Notes: generated by a model from the sequence alone, not told the origin. Shown: positions 34,733 through 43,187, numbered from the stretch's first letter. The stretch: 64,000 bases of DNA from Roseomonas sp. AR75 (GCF_005222815.1 NZ_STGB01000005.1:930001-994000); one strand, 5' to 3'. Numbers and translations: made by a program.

Positions 34733-35401
34733 TCACACGCCGAGCAGCTTCGCAAGCCCTTCGATCGTCGTCGTCTGATGCGCGCCGTAGAAGGGGATCT
34801 CCGGCTCGTAGCCACGATTGACGTAGAGGGTATTTGCCACGCGCAGGCCGTAGGCGGGGATGATGTCGTAGCGGTAGCTGGCGGAGACGTGCAGCACGTC
34901 CTCCGGCCCGCAGCCGAGCATGTCGAACATGTATTCGAAGGCCTGCATCCGCGGCTTGTAGGCCTGCGCCTGCTGCGCGGTGTAGATGCGGTGGAAGGGC
35001 GCTTCCAGCAGCGCCGCGTTCTTCACGATCTGGTCGTCCGAGGCGTTGGACAGGATCACCAGCGGATAACGCGCCGCCACGCGCTTCAGCGGCGCGGGCA
35101 CATCCGGATGCGGCCCCCAGCTCGGCACCGCCTCGTAGATCGCCTGCCCGTCGGCCTCGCGGAAAGGCACCCCGTGGCGGCGGCAGGTGCGCTCCAGCGA
35201 AGCCTTCAGCACGTCCACATAGGGCGCCCAGGGCCCCAGCACCTGGTCGAAGCGGTACCAGTTGTAGTCGCGCAGGAACGCTTCCATGCGCGATTCCGGC
35301 ACGCGGTCGGCCATCAGGCCGCGCGTGACCTCCCCGATGCGGAACCAGGTGAGCGTGCCGTAGCAGTCGAAGGTCACGTATTTCGGCCGGATGTCGGGCA
35401 T
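34733..35401 (-). CDS. Haloacid dehalogenase type II (HAD superfamily)
   Basis: A 222-aa HAD enzyme. Motif I FDCYGTLTWF has the nucleophilic aspartate near residue 11. The serine/asparagine motif VILSNASDD lies near 115-123, and a lysine region KPRMQAFEYMF near 149-160 follows. The length matches 2-haloacid dehalogenases, which act on L-2-haloacids, although some members have other hydrolytic roles. A second similar protein is at 38091. The adjacent oxidase suggests a role in amine or acid degradation. Confidence 0.88.
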   Translation of the reverse strand: MPDIRPKYVTFDCYGTLTWFRIGEVTRGLMADRVPESRMEAFLRDYNWYRFDQVLGPWAPYVDVLKASLERTCRRHGVPFREADGQAIYEAVPSWGPHPDVPAPLKRVAARYPLVILSNASDDQIVKNAALLEAPFHRIYTAQQAQAYKPRMQAFEYMFDMLGCGPEDVLHVSASYRYDIIPAYGLRVANTLYVNRGYEPEIPFYGAHQTTTIEGLAKLLGV

Positions 35402-35620
35402 GGCGGCAACTCCTGGCTTGTCCCTGCGCCATGCTAGGCGGCCGCGCGGCGCACGGAAGAAGCGGATCGCGGCGGCCGGAGGCAGATCGTGCCGTTTGCG
35501 CGCGCCGCGGCGGCAGCGGATGCGCGGGCCGGAGTGGAATATCCCGAGGCCACGACGATCTTCGGGATCGCATGCTTTCCGCGCCGGGGCAGTCTGCCGG
35601 GCGCCGGACGGAGGAGTGGC

Positions 35621-36469
35621 ATGGACGTCGAGACGCAGCCGCGGATGCGCAGCCTGACGCAGAAGGATCTGCCGGCCGCGCACGAACTTTCGCTGTCCGT
35701 CGCTTGGCCGTATCGGCGCGAGGATTGGCAGGTGGCGCTCTCGCTCGGCGAGGGCATCGCCGCCTTCGACGGCGGCCGCCTTGTCGGCACAGCGATGCGC
35801 TGGGCCTTCGGTGCCCGGTGGGGCACGCTCGGGATGATCATCGTGGCGCCGGCCATGCAGGGCCGCGGCCTCGGCCGCCGGCTGTTCGGCGCCGCGCTGG
35901 AGGCGCTCGGCCCACGCAACGCCATGCTGCACGCGACGCCGGCTGGCGAGAGCCTCTATCGTAGCGCCGGCTTCACCCCGGTCGCGACCATCCGTCAGCA
36001 CCAGGGCGCCGCCTTCAGCATGGGCTTCCACCCGCCCGGTGCCGGCGAAAGGTTGCGGCCGGCGGGCCGCGCCGACCTTGCCGTGCTCGCCACCCTGGAC
36101 GCCGCCGCCACCGGCATGGACCGCGCCGCGATGATCGCGACGCTGATGGCGGAATCGGAGGGCATCGTGCTGGACCGCGGCGGTGTCGCCAGCGGCTTCG
36201 CGCTGCTGCGCCGCTTCGGGCGCGGCAAGGTCATCGGCCCCGTGGTCGCGCCGGACGCGGAGGCGGCGCGCCTGCTCGTGGCGCATTGGCTCGGCCAGCG
36301 CCAGGGCGAGTTCCTGCGCATCGACGTGACGGAAGACAGCGGGTTGTCGCCCTGGCTTGAGGCGGCCGGGCTGCCGCAGGTGGACAGCGTGACGCGCATG
36401 GTGCGCGGGCAGTTGGCGGCGCCGGCGGCGGTGCGCGCCTTCGGCCTGGCCAGCCAGAGCTTCGGCTGA
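35621..36469 (+). CDS. GNAT-family N-acetyltransferase
   Basis: A 282-aa protein with an N-terminal GNAT domain: MIIVAPAMQGRGLGRRLFGA (about 76-95) is the acetyl-CoA binding motif with the RGxGR-like signature. A C-terminal second GNAT-like half follows (FLRIDVTEDSGLSPWLEAAG). The ATG is supported by GGAGG seven bases upstream. The stop overlaps the start of the GhrA-like gene (TGATG), so the two are translationally coupled. Substrate unknown; two-half GNATs of this size often act on small metabolites. Confidence 0.84.
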   Translation: MDVETQPRMRSLTQKDLPAAHELSLSVAWPYRREDWQVALSLGEGIAAFDGGRLVGTAMRWAFGARWGTLGMIIVAPAMQGRGLGRRLFGAALEALGPRNAMLHATPAGESLYRSAGFTPVATIRQHQGAAFSMGFHPPGAGERLRPAGRADLAVLATLDAAATGMDRAAMIATLMAESEGIVLDRGGVASGFALLRRFGRGKVIGPVVAPDAEAARLLVAHWLGQRQGEFLRIDVTEDSGLSPWLEAAGLPQVDSVTRMVRGQLAAPAAVRAFGLASQSFG

Positions 36470-37395
36470 TGGCGTTCGTCTACAAGGCCGATCCGGTGCG
36501 CGGCGCCGAATGGGCGAAGCTGTTCGCCGCGCGCCGGCCCGACCTGCCGTTCCATCTGTGGCCGGAAACCGGCGATCCGGCCGCGGTACGCTTCCTCGCC
36601 GCCTGGCAGCCGCCGGAGGACCTCGCCGCGCGCTTCCCGAACCTTGAGCTCCTGTTCTCCATCGGCGCCGGCGTGGACCAGTTCGACCTGGCGGCGCTGC
36701 CCGCGCATCTGCCGCTGGTGCGCATGGTGGAGACGGGGATCATTGGCAGCATGGTCGAGTATGCCAGCATGGCCGTGCTGGCGCTGCATCGCGACATGCC
36801 GGCCTATCTCGATGCGCAGCGCCGGCAGGACTGGAAGGCGATCCGGGTCGTGCCGGCAGCCCGGCGGCGTGTCGGCGTGCTGGGCCTGGGCGAGTTGGGG
36901 CGCGCAGTGCTGGCCGCGCTCCGGCCTTTCGGCTTCCCGCTCTCGGCCTGGAGCCGCTCCCGCCATGCAGTGCCGGGCGTCGCCTGCCATGCGGGTCCGC
37001 AAGAGTTGCCAGGCTTCCTCGCCGGCTGCGACATCCTGCTCTGCCTGCTGCCGCTGACGGCGGAGACGCGCGGCATCCTGGATTCGCGGCTCTTCGTGCG
37101 GCTGCCGCGCGGTGCTGCGCTGATAAATGCCGGGCGGGGCGGGCACCTGGTGCAGCAGGATCTGCTGGCGGCCCTGGCCTCAGGGCAGATCTCCGCCGCC
37201 ATGCTGGACGTGGCGGAGCCGGAGCCGCTGCCGCCGGACCATCCCTTCTGGTCGCATCCGCGCATCTGGCTCACGCCCCACATCGCCAGCCAGACCCAGC
37301 CGGAAACCGCGGTGGAGGCTGTGCTCGCCAATCTCGACCGCCACGCGCGGGGGGAAGCGATGATCGGGCTGGTGGACCGCACGCGGGGCTACTGA
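36469..37395 (+). CDS. ghrA: Glyoxylate/hydroxypyruvate reductase A-like (D-2-hydroxyacid dehydrogenase)
   Basis: A 308-aa NAD(P)-dependent D-2-hydroxyacid dehydrogenase of GhrA type. VGVLGLGELGRAVLAAL near 130-146 is the Rossmann motif; INAGRGGHLVQ carries the catalytic arginine, and LTPHIASQTQP carries the catalytic histidine. It would reduce glyoxylate or hydroxypyruvate, products of glycine and serine-type degradation by nearby oxidases. Coupled to the GNAT gene by one shared base. Confidence 0.86.
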   Translation: MAFVYKADPVRGAEWAKLFAARRPDLPFHLWPETGDPAAVRFLAAWQPPEDLAARFPNLELLFSIGAGVDQFDLAALPAHLPLVRMVETGIIGSMVEYASMAVLALHRDMPAYLDAQRRQDWKAIRVVPAARRRVGVLGLGELGRAVLAALRPFGFPLSAWSRSRHAVPGVACHAGPQELPGFLAGCDILLCLLPLTAETRGILDSRLFVRLPRGAALINAGRGGHLVQQDLLAALASGQISAAMLDVAEPEPLPPDHPFWSHPRIWLTPHIASQTQPETAVEAVLANLDRHARGEAMIGLVDRTRGY

Positions 37396-37474
37396 CCGCG
37401 CCAGAGACGCGCCGCCGGCTTGTCACGGCGGGGCAGCAGATCCTACCGTTGCGACAACGGGGAGAGTTGCAGCC

Positions 37475-37969
37475 ATGGTGCAGCCAAGCCTGCCCAAGCT
37501 CGACCGCATCGACCTCAGGATCCTTGCGCATCTGCAGAAGAATGCGCGGGTGACGAATGTCGAGCTGGCCGATGCGGTGGGCCTCTCCGCCAGTCCCTGC
37601 CTGGTGCGCGTGAAGCGGCTGGAGAAGGCGGGCTACATCACCGGCTACGGCGCGGAGATCGCGCTGCGCAAGCTCGGCGACACGACCTCGGTCTTCACCG
37701 AGGTGACGCTGGCCGATCATCGCGCACAGGACTTCTCCCGCTTCGAGACGGCCATCCGCAAGGTGGACGAGGTACTGGAATGCCACCTCGTCTCCGGCGG
37801 CTACGACTACATGCTGAAGTTCCTCACGCGCAGCATCCAGCACTACCAGGAGATCATCGAGGAGCTGCTGGCGCGCGACATCGGGATCGAGAAGTACTTC
37901 AGCTACGTCGTGATCAAGTCGGTCTTCGTGAAGCGGCACTACCCGCTGGAGAAGTTCTTCGACGGCTGA
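37475..37969 (+). CDS. Lrp/AsnC-family transcriptional regulator
   Basis: A 164-aa regulator. The N-terminal helix-turn-helix spans about residues 10-60 (LDRIDLRILAHLQKNARVTN, then LADAVGLSASPCLVRVKRLE). The RAM ligand-binding domain follows (VLECHLVSGGYDYMLKFLTR around 102-121). Lrp-type proteins respond to amino acids and often control the neighbouring amino-acid genes. The close GhrA, oxidase and racemase genes are candidate targets. GGGGAGAG lies ten bases before the ATG. Confidence 0.92.
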   Translation: MVQPSLPKLDRIDLRILAHLQKNARVTNVELADAVGLSASPCLVRVKRLEKAGYITGYGAEIALRKLGDTTSVFTEVTLADHRAQDFSRFETAIRKVDEVLECHLVSGGYDYMLKFLTRSIQHYQEIIEELLARDIGIEKYFSYVVIKSVFVKRHYPLEKFFDG

Positions 37970-38090
37970 TCGGCAGGATCGGCCGCCCCGCGGCAGCGAT
38001 CCCGCACGAAACGCCGCGCGATCGCCGCCTCTCCGCTGCGCCTGCGGCTTCGCCGTCGACATGATGAAGGGCCAGCAGGGAGCAGCGCGC

Positions 38091-38807
38091 ATGACGGATC
38101 GCGAACCGAAGGTGCTGACCTTCGACGTCGTCGGAACCCTCATCGATTTCGAGGCCGGGCTCCTCGCCTATCTGCGCGGCGCATGCGCCGAAGCCGCCGC
38201 GCTCGGCGATGGTGCGATCCTCGACGCCTACCGGCTCGCGCGCGGTGCGAAGGAAGCGTGGCGCTTCCCCGACGATCTCGAGCGCGTCTATGCGGCGATC
38301 GCGCCCGGCCTCGGCCTGCCGCAGGATGCCGCGATCGCAAAGGGCTTCGCGCAATCCGCGCGCGACTGGCCGCCCTTCGCCGATGCGGTGGAGGCGCTTC
38401 AGCGCCTCGGCCGGCGCTACCGGCTCGTGGCGATGACGAATGCCGCGCGCTGGGCGTTGGACCTGATGGCCGTGCGGCTCGGCAATCCGTTCCACGACAC
38501 CGTCAGCGTGGACGAGGCGCTTTGCGAGAAGCCGGACCCGCAATACTTCGCCTTCGCGCGTGGCCGGCTGAGCCGCGATGGCTACACCCGCGACGACATC
38601 CTGCACGTCGCACAGAGCCAGTACCACGACATCGGCGTGGCGAAGCGGCTGGGCTACACGGTCTGCTGGATCGAGCGGCGCATGGGCCAGAAAGGCGCCG
38701 GCGGCACCATCGCCGCCGCCGAACGCACCGAGCCGCACTATCACTTCGCCACGCTGCGCGAACTGGCGGATCTCGCGGAGAGCGGCGGTCTGCGCCAGAA
38801 GGTCTGA
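38091..38807 (+). CDS. Haloacid dehalogenase type II (second copy)
   Basis: A 238-aa HAD enzyme related to the protein at 34733. Motif I LTFDVVGTLIDFEAG has the nucleophile Asp near residue 12; VAMTNAARWALDL near 118-130 is motif II, and CEKPDPQYFAFAR near 151-163 is the lysine motif III. I start at ATG 38091 with AGGGAG nine bases upstream; an ATG at 38061 would add ten residues. Its likely role is hydrolysis of a 2-haloacid or related carboxylate. Confidence 0.86.
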   Translation: MTDREPKVLTFDVVGTLIDFEAGLLAYLRGACAEAAALGDGAILDAYRLARGAKEAWRFPDDLERVYAAIAPGLGLPQDAAIAKGFAQSARDWPPFADAVEALQRLGRRYRLVAMTNAARWALDLMAVRLGNPFHDTVSVDEALCEKPDPQYFAFARGRLSRDGYTRDDILHVAQSQYHDIGVAKRLGYTVCWIERRMGQKGAGGTIAAAERTEPHYHFATLRELADLAESGGLRQKV

Positions 38808-38844
38808 AACGCCGGGCGGGAACGGTCCCGCCCGTTGCCGGCGT

Positions 38845-39837
38845 TCAGTCCACCGTCGCGCCGGCGTCGCGCACCACCTGCGCCCAGCGCGCCACGTCCT
38901 GTTCCTGCACGGCGCGGAACTGCGCGGGCGTGGTGACGGTGGGGGGCTCGATGCCCTGGTCCTGGACCAGCCATTGGCGGAAGTCCGGCGCCGAGATGAT
39001 CTTCACGATCTCCTCGTTCAGCCGGCGCACGATCGGTTCCGGCATGCCCGCCGGGCCGAAGATGCCGTACCAGGTGGTGCTCTCGAAGCCCGGCAGGTTG
39101 CAGGCCTCGGCCACGGTCGGCACGTTCGGCAGCGCCGGCACGCGGCTGCGCGTGGTCACCGCCAGGCCGCGGACCTGGCCCTGGTTGATCATCGGGATCG
39201 CCGGTCCGGTCTGGTTGAAGAAGAGGTCGATCTGCCCGCCGAGCAGCGCCGTCACCACGCCGGCCTGACCGACGAAGGGCACATGCACCATGTCGAGGTT
39301 CGCCGCCTTGGCGAAGCGCACGCCGGCAAGATGGGTGGAGGCGCCGTTGCCGGTGCTGCCAAAGTTCAGCGCGCCGGGCCGCGCGCGGGCATCGTTGATC
39401 ACGTCCAAGCAGCTTGCGTATTGCCCGCGGTACTGGATGGAAGTGACCAGGATGTTCGGCACGTCGCCGAGATGCGCGATCGGCGTGAAGTCGTTCAGCA
39501 CGTTGAAGTTCAGCCGGCGATAGAGCGCCTGGTTGATCGCATGCGTGCCGGCGGTGCCGAACAGGATCGTGTAGCCATCCGGCCGCGCCTTCGCGACGAA
39601 GTCGGAGGCGACGTTGCCGCCGGCGCCGGTGCGCGGGTTCACCACCACGGGCTGGCCGAGCGCACGACCCAACGGATCGGCCAGCTTGCGCGCGTAGATG
39701 CCGACGCCGGAGCTGTTCGGGAAGCCGATCACCATCTCGATCGGGCGGCTCGGCCAGGGCTGCGTCTGCGCCGCCGCCGGCGCGGCGGCGAGCAGTGCGG
39801 CGAAAGGCAGGGCGAGCAGGCGGCGTGACAGTCTCAT
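38845..39837 (-). CDS. Bug/TctC-family receptor (second copy)
   Basis: A 330-aa Bug receptor. Signal LSRRLLALPFAALLAAAPA with cleavage near AAAQ. WPSRPIEMVIGFPNSSGVG, VVVNPRTGAGGNVASDFVAK and RPDGYTILFGTAGTHAINQA are the family patterns. It is divergent from the Asp/Glu racemase gene by 96 bases. No TctA/TctB genes are present. Ligands of Bug proteins are often C4/C6 carboxylates or amino acids, and the racemase neighbour suggests an acidic amino acid or hydantoin product. Confidence 0.91.
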   Translation of the reverse strand: MRLSRRLLALPFAALLAAAPAAAQTQPWPSRPIEMVIGFPNSSGVGIYARKLADPLGRALGQPVVVNPRTGAGGNVASDFVAKARPDGYTILFGTAGTHAINQALYRRLNFNVLNDFTPIAHLGDVPNILVTSIQYRGQYASCLDVINDARARPGALNFGSTGNGASTHLAGVRFAKAANLDMVHVPFVGQAGVVTALLGGQIDLFFNQTGPAIPMINQGQVRGLAVTTRSRVPALPNVPTVAEACNLPGFESTTWYGIFGPAGMPEPIVRRLNEEIVKIISAPDFRQWLVQDQGIEPPTVTTPAQFRAVQEQDVARWAQVVRDAGATVD

Positions 39838-39933
39838 CTGTTCTTCTCCGACGATGTCGGGGGAATTGAAGGCGTGTCGGCTCGGCTGGCAACCCCCTTC
39901 GCGACAGGGCCCTTTCGCCGCTACGCTCCGCGC

Positions 39934-40671
39934 ATGACGCAGCATGCAGCAGGCGCGCGGATCGCGCGCGGCGGGAAATCCATCTACGGCGCGCCGCTCG
40001 GCATCCTGATGCTGGAAGCGCGTTTCCCGCGCATCCCCGGCGACATGGGCAATGCGGCGACCTGGCCCTTCCCGGTGCTGTTCCGTGTGGTGCGCGGGGC
40101 AAGCCCGGAGAAGGTGGTGCTGCAGGGCGCGCGCGGGCTGCTGCCGGATTTCATCGCCGCGGCGCAGGACCTCGTGGATCTCGGCGCGGAAGCCATCACC
40201 ACCAATTGCGGCTTCCTCGCGCTGTTCCAGGCGGAGCTGGCGGCGGCGTTGCGCGTGCCGGTGGCGACCTCGTCGCTGATGCAGGTGCCTTGGGTGCAGG
40301 CGACGCTGCCGCCTGGCAAGCGGGTCGGCGTCATCACGGTCAGTCGCGCCAGCCTGACGCCGGCGCATCTGGCGGGCGCGGGCGTGCCTCTGGATGTGCC
40401 GGTCGAGGGCACGGAAGACGGCAGGGAATTCTTCCGCGTGCTGATCAGCTCGGCGAAGCAGGACCTGGATGTGGCGCTGGCCGAGCAGGACATCCTGGAG
40501 GCGGGACGGCGCCTGGTGTCACGCCATCCGGATGTCGGCGCGATCGTGCTGGAATGCACCAACATGCCGCCCTATGCGGCGGCGTTGCGTGAGGCGGTAG
40601 GGCTGCCGGTCTACGACATCTACACGATGGTGAGCTGGTTCCACGGCGGACTGCGGCCGCGCGTGTTCTGA
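39934..40671 (+). CDS. Aspartate/glutamate racemase family protein
   Basis: A 245-aa two-cysteine racemase-fold protein. The paired catalytic cysteines are C92 in TTNCGFLALFQ and C208 in LECTNMPPYAAAL. Family members include aspartate and glutamate racemases, hydantoin racemase and maleate isomerase. The absence of the typical murI context and the nearby FAD D-amino-acid-type oxidases and hyu genes make an amino-acid or hydantoin racemase plausible. The start at 39934 avoids a 20-residue arginine-rich upstream extension. Confidence 0.87.
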   Translation: MTQHAAGARIARGGKSIYGAPLGILMLEARFPRIPGDMGNAATWPFPVLFRVVRGASPEKVVLQGARGLLPDFIAAAQDLVDLGAEAITTNCGFLALFQAELAAALRVPVATSSLMQVPWVQATLPPGKRVGVITVSRASLTPAHLAGAGVPLDVPVEGTEDGREFFRVLISSAKQDLDVALAEQDILEAGRRLVSRHPDVGAIVLECTNMPPYAAALREAVGLPVYDIYTMVSWFHGGLRPRVF

Positions 40672-40676
40672 AGCGC

Positions 40677-40901
40677 TCACGCGCCGCCGCGCTCGGCCTC
40701 GTCCAGCGCGACGGCGATGGCGTGGCGCAGCGCGGCGAGGTCGCCGGTGGCGCGGCTGCGCGCGGCGGCGATGGCCACCACGGCCGCGACGGCGGAGATC
40801 AAGGCGGGTGCCCCCTTGCGGGGACCGCGCCGGCCCTCGACCGACCCGACCGGAGGCAGCGGCGTGGACCATGGGGTCGGGAAAGGCAGCGGTGTGGTCA
40901 T
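40677..40901 (-). CDS. Small hypothetical protein
   Basis: A 74-aa protein of unknown function, convergent with the racemase gene and separated by five bases. A good GGAGAG ribosome-binding site sits six bases before the ATG, which is the main evidence that it is real. The N-terminus is proline-rich (residues 3-17). Residues 30-47 (ISAVAAVVAIAAARSR-like) are alanine/valine rich and weakly hydrophobic, too short for a confident membrane helix. It ends with an acidic helix (ALDEAERGG). No cysteine, no known domain recognised. Confidence 0.6.
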   Translation of the reverse strand: MTTPLPFPTPWSTPLPPVGSVEGRRGPRKGAPALISAVAAVVAIAAARSRATGDLAALRHAIAVALDEAERGGA

Positions 40902-41026
40902 GCGCGACTCTCCGGGACGCGGGGTGGGGCGTCCCCCCTTCGTCTCATCTCAGGGATGAACGAAGGGTTAAGAAAATCGCGGCGCAGCAATCCGCGTGGG
41001 CGAAAACGGTTAACGGCGCGGCCGAC

Positions 41027-41057
41027 AAAAAAGCCCCGGCCGCAGAGCGACCGGGGC
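41027..41057 (-). terminator. Intrinsic terminator of the cold-shock gene
   Basis: On the minus strand, an 11-base GC stem (41057 to 41033, one G-U pair, loop TCT) is followed directly by six T (41032 to 41027). It begins 27 bases after the csp stop. This is the clearest rho-independent terminator in the window. Confidence 0.9.
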
Positions 41058-41083
41058 CGGTAGTCTCGTTGCGGAGCGGCGGC

Positions 41084-41821
41084 CTACTTGATGCTGACCG
41101 CCTGCCGCCCGCGCTGTCCGTCGCGCACGTCGAGCGCGACCTTCTCGCCCTGCTGCACATCCTGCTTGCCTGCGCGCTGCAGGACCGAGGAATGCAGGAA
41201 CACGTCCTGGCCGCCATCGTCGGGCGTGACGAAGCCGAAGCCGCGAACCTGGTCGAACCACTTCACGGTGCCGGAGACCGCGTAGGTCGGGCCGCCCTCG
41301 TCGCGGGCGAAGTCGCGCCGCGGGGGCCGATCGCCGAAGCCGCCGCCACGCGGGGCACCGAAGCCGCCGCCGCCACCGCCGCCGAAGCCGCCGCCACGCG
41401 GGGCGCCGAAGCCGCCGCCACCGCCGCCGAAGTCGCGCCGCGGCGGACGATCGCCGAAGCCGCCGCCGCCGCCGAAATCACGCCGGGGGGGACGGTCGCC
41501 GAAGCCACCGCCGCCGCCGAAGTCGCGCCGCGGCGGACGATCGCCGAAGCCGCCGCGCGGGCGATCACCGCCGCCCGGCCCCTTGATCAGGCTGTGGATG
41601 CGCGTGACCAGACGCCGGCCCTGGCGGTCCGTGCCGATCTCGCAATTCAGCTTGTCGCCGGTCTCCGGCGGCTCGATCCCGGCTTCCGTCAGGGCGGAAG
41701 CGTGGAAGAAGACGTCCTGTCCGTCCGGACCGAGGACGAAGCCGAACCCCTTTCGGGCATTGTACCACTTCACTTCGGCCTCGATCGGGCCGGTATCACC
41801 CTGTTCGCTATCGGGAAGCAC
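41084..41821 (-). CDS. Two-domain cold-shock protein with RG-rich repeat linker
   Basis: A 245-aa protein with two cold-shock domains: CSD1 at about 12-78 (VKWYNARKGFGFV, DVFFHASAL) and CSD2 at about 179-245 (GTVKWFDQVRGFGFVTP, DVFLHSSVL). Between them is a glycine/arginine linker of about 90 residues with four copies of GFGDRPPRRDF and two of GFGAPRGG. The RNP motifs are complete in both domains, so single-stranded nucleic-acid binding is likely, with the RG linker adding RNA affinity or phase behaviour. The start is uncertain: GTG at 41821 is adopted; a GTG at 41908 would add 29 residues with an odd cysteine-containing leader. Confidence 0.9.
   Translation of the reverse strand: MLPDSEQGDTGPIEAEVKWYNARKGFGFVLGPDGQDVFFHASALTEAGIEPPETGDKLNCEIGTDRQGRRLVTRIHSLIKGPGGGDRPRGGFGDRPPRRDFGGGGGFGDRPPRRDFGGGGGFGDRPPRRDFGGGGGGFGAPRGGGFGGGGGGGFGAPRGGGFGDRPPRRDFARDEGGPTYAVSGTVKWFDQVRGFGFVTPDDGGQDVFLHSSVLQRAGKQDVQQGEKVALDVRDGQRGRQAVSIK
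41306..41578 (-). repeat. Tandem coding repeats (RG-rich linker of the cold-shock protein)
   Basis: Degenerate in-frame repeats, about 48 and 42 bases per unit, encode alternating GFGDRPPRRDFGGGGG and GFGAPRGGGFGGGG units. Near-identical units invite length change by slippage or recombination. They are coding, not CRISPR: no unique spacers and no leader. Confidence 0.85.
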
Positions 41822-41924
41822 GACTGTTATCAATCCGTTACCAAGGACACGACCCGACACGATGCAGGGCCGCCAGTGGGCAACATGACATTTGCAAGCC
41901 CCGAACACCAGCAGAAATACAGTG

Positions 41925-43187
41925 TCAACCGAATCGAGAGGGCCGGAAGGGTTCCGTCGGGATCTCCGGTTGACGCCCGCCGAGCATGGCCGTCACCACC
42001 CGCGCCGTGCGCGGCCCCGCCACCAGCCCGACATGGCCATGGCCGAAGGCCAGCAGCACATCGGGGCTGGCGGCGGCCGGACCGAGACAGGGCAGGCCAT
42101 CGGGCATGGAGGGGCGATGGCCCATCCAGAACTTCACCCGCTCCGCCGGCAGGTCGCGCGGCAGGTTGGGGAAGCTGCGCAGCAGGTGGTCGCGCAGGAT
42201 CTCCGCCCGCTTCCAGTTCGGCGCCGCCTCCAGCCCGGCGATCTCCACCTGGCCGGCGCAGCGCAGGCCGCGATCGGTCCAGGTGATGCTCATCTTGCCG
42301 TCATAGGGCATCATCGGTGTGCGAGGACCGGTCGGGCTGTCCAGCACCATCGCGTGGTAGCCGCGCTCGGTCTCCAGCGGCACCTTCGAGCCCGCGGCGG
42401 CCGCCAGCCTGCGGGAATAGGCGCCGGCCGCGATCACCGCCTTGTCGGCCGGCACCTCGCCGCGCTCGGTCAGCACCGCCCGCAGCCGGCCATCCTCGAT
42501 GCGGAAGCCGGTGGCGGTATCGCGGCGCAGTTCCGCGCCCTCGGCGCGCGCCTGCGCCACCAGCGCCGCGACATAGGCGCCGGGGTCGCGGCAATGCCCG
42601 CCCTCCTCGACCAGCGCGGCGAAGCGGTAGCGGCGATCCAGTTCCGGCTCGCGCTGGCGCAGCTCGTCGTCGTCCAGCTCGAGCCATTCGATTCCGACCT
42701 TGCGGCGCACCCGCCAGGCCAGCGCCTCGCTCTCGAACTGCGCGCGGTTCTCGTAGGTATACATCAGGCCGCGGCGCTCGATCAGGCGCTCCACGCCGGC
42801 GCGGGCGGCAAGCTCCGCATGCAGCGCGGGCGCGCCCTGCAGCAGCGGGCGGAGCGCGCGCGCCGCGGCGAGCACCTTGTCCTCGGTCCAGCCGGCCAGC
42901 AGGTAGCGCGCCAGCCAGGGCGCGACCTTCGGGAAGTAGGACCAGCGGATCGCCAGCGGCCCCAGCGGGTCCATGAGGAATTTCGGCACCTTCTTCCACA
43001 GCCCCGGCGTGGAGGGCGGGATCACCGACATCGGGCTGAGCCAGCAGCCATTGCCGTAGCTTGCCGCCTGCTCGCCGCCCGGGTCGCCCGGCTCGATCAG
43101 CGTCACGCGGAAGCCGGCGGACAGCGTCTCGAGCGCCGTCGCCGCGCCTACGATGCCGGCGCCGACGATCGCCACATGCTGGTTCAA
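41925..43187 (-). CDS. D-amino acid dehydrogenase DadA-like FAD oxidoreductase
   Basis: A 420-aa DAO-family enzyme of DadA type. VAIVGAGIVGAATALETLSA near 5-24 binds FAD. GGEQAASYGNGCWLSPMSVI near 37-56 is the DadA pattern, and LAFGHGHVGLVAGPRTARVV near 380-399 the second FAD segment. It would oxidise D-amino acids to keto acids with quinone acceptors. The TTG start at 43185-43187 overlaps the hpxZ stop as TTGA, so translation is coupled. The cold-shock gene lies 103 bases downstream on the same strand. Confidence 0.9.
   Translation of the reverse strand: MNQHVAIVGAGIVGAATALETLSAGFRVTLIEPGDPGGEQAASYGNGCWLSPMSVIPPSTPGLWKKVPKFLMDPLGPLAIRWSYFPKVAPWLARYLLAGWTEDKVLAAARALRPLLQGAPALHAELAARAGVERLIERRGLMYTYENRAQFESEALAWRVRRKVGIEWLELDDDELRQREPELDRRYRFAALVEEGGHCRDPGAYVAALVAQARAEGAELRRDTATGFRIEDGRLRAVLTERGEVPADKAVIAAGAYSRRLAAAAGSKVPLETERGYHAMVLDSPTGPRTPMMPYDGKMSITWTDRGLRCAGQVEIAGLEAAPNWKRAEILRDHLLRSFPNLPRDLPAERVKFWMGHRPSMPDGLPCLGPAAASPDVLLAFGHGHVGLVAGPRTARVVTAMLGGRQPEIPTEPFRPSRFG

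Noticed and set aside
38780..38815. Partial third copy of the 43-bp repeat at the end of the second dehalogenase gene
   Set aside because: Only about 12 of 13 bases (CCAGAAGGTCTGAA) match and the surroundings differ, which is compatible with chance.
41306..41578. CRISPR-like repeat appearance
   Set aside because: The repeats are GC-rich, have no unique spacers, lie in a coding frame and translate to a consistent glycine/arginine pattern.
41923..41928. TTGACA hexamer upstream of the cold-shock gene
   Set aside because: It is a perfect -35 sequence on the minus strand, but no acceptable -10 lies 16-18 bases away, so I do not call a promoter.
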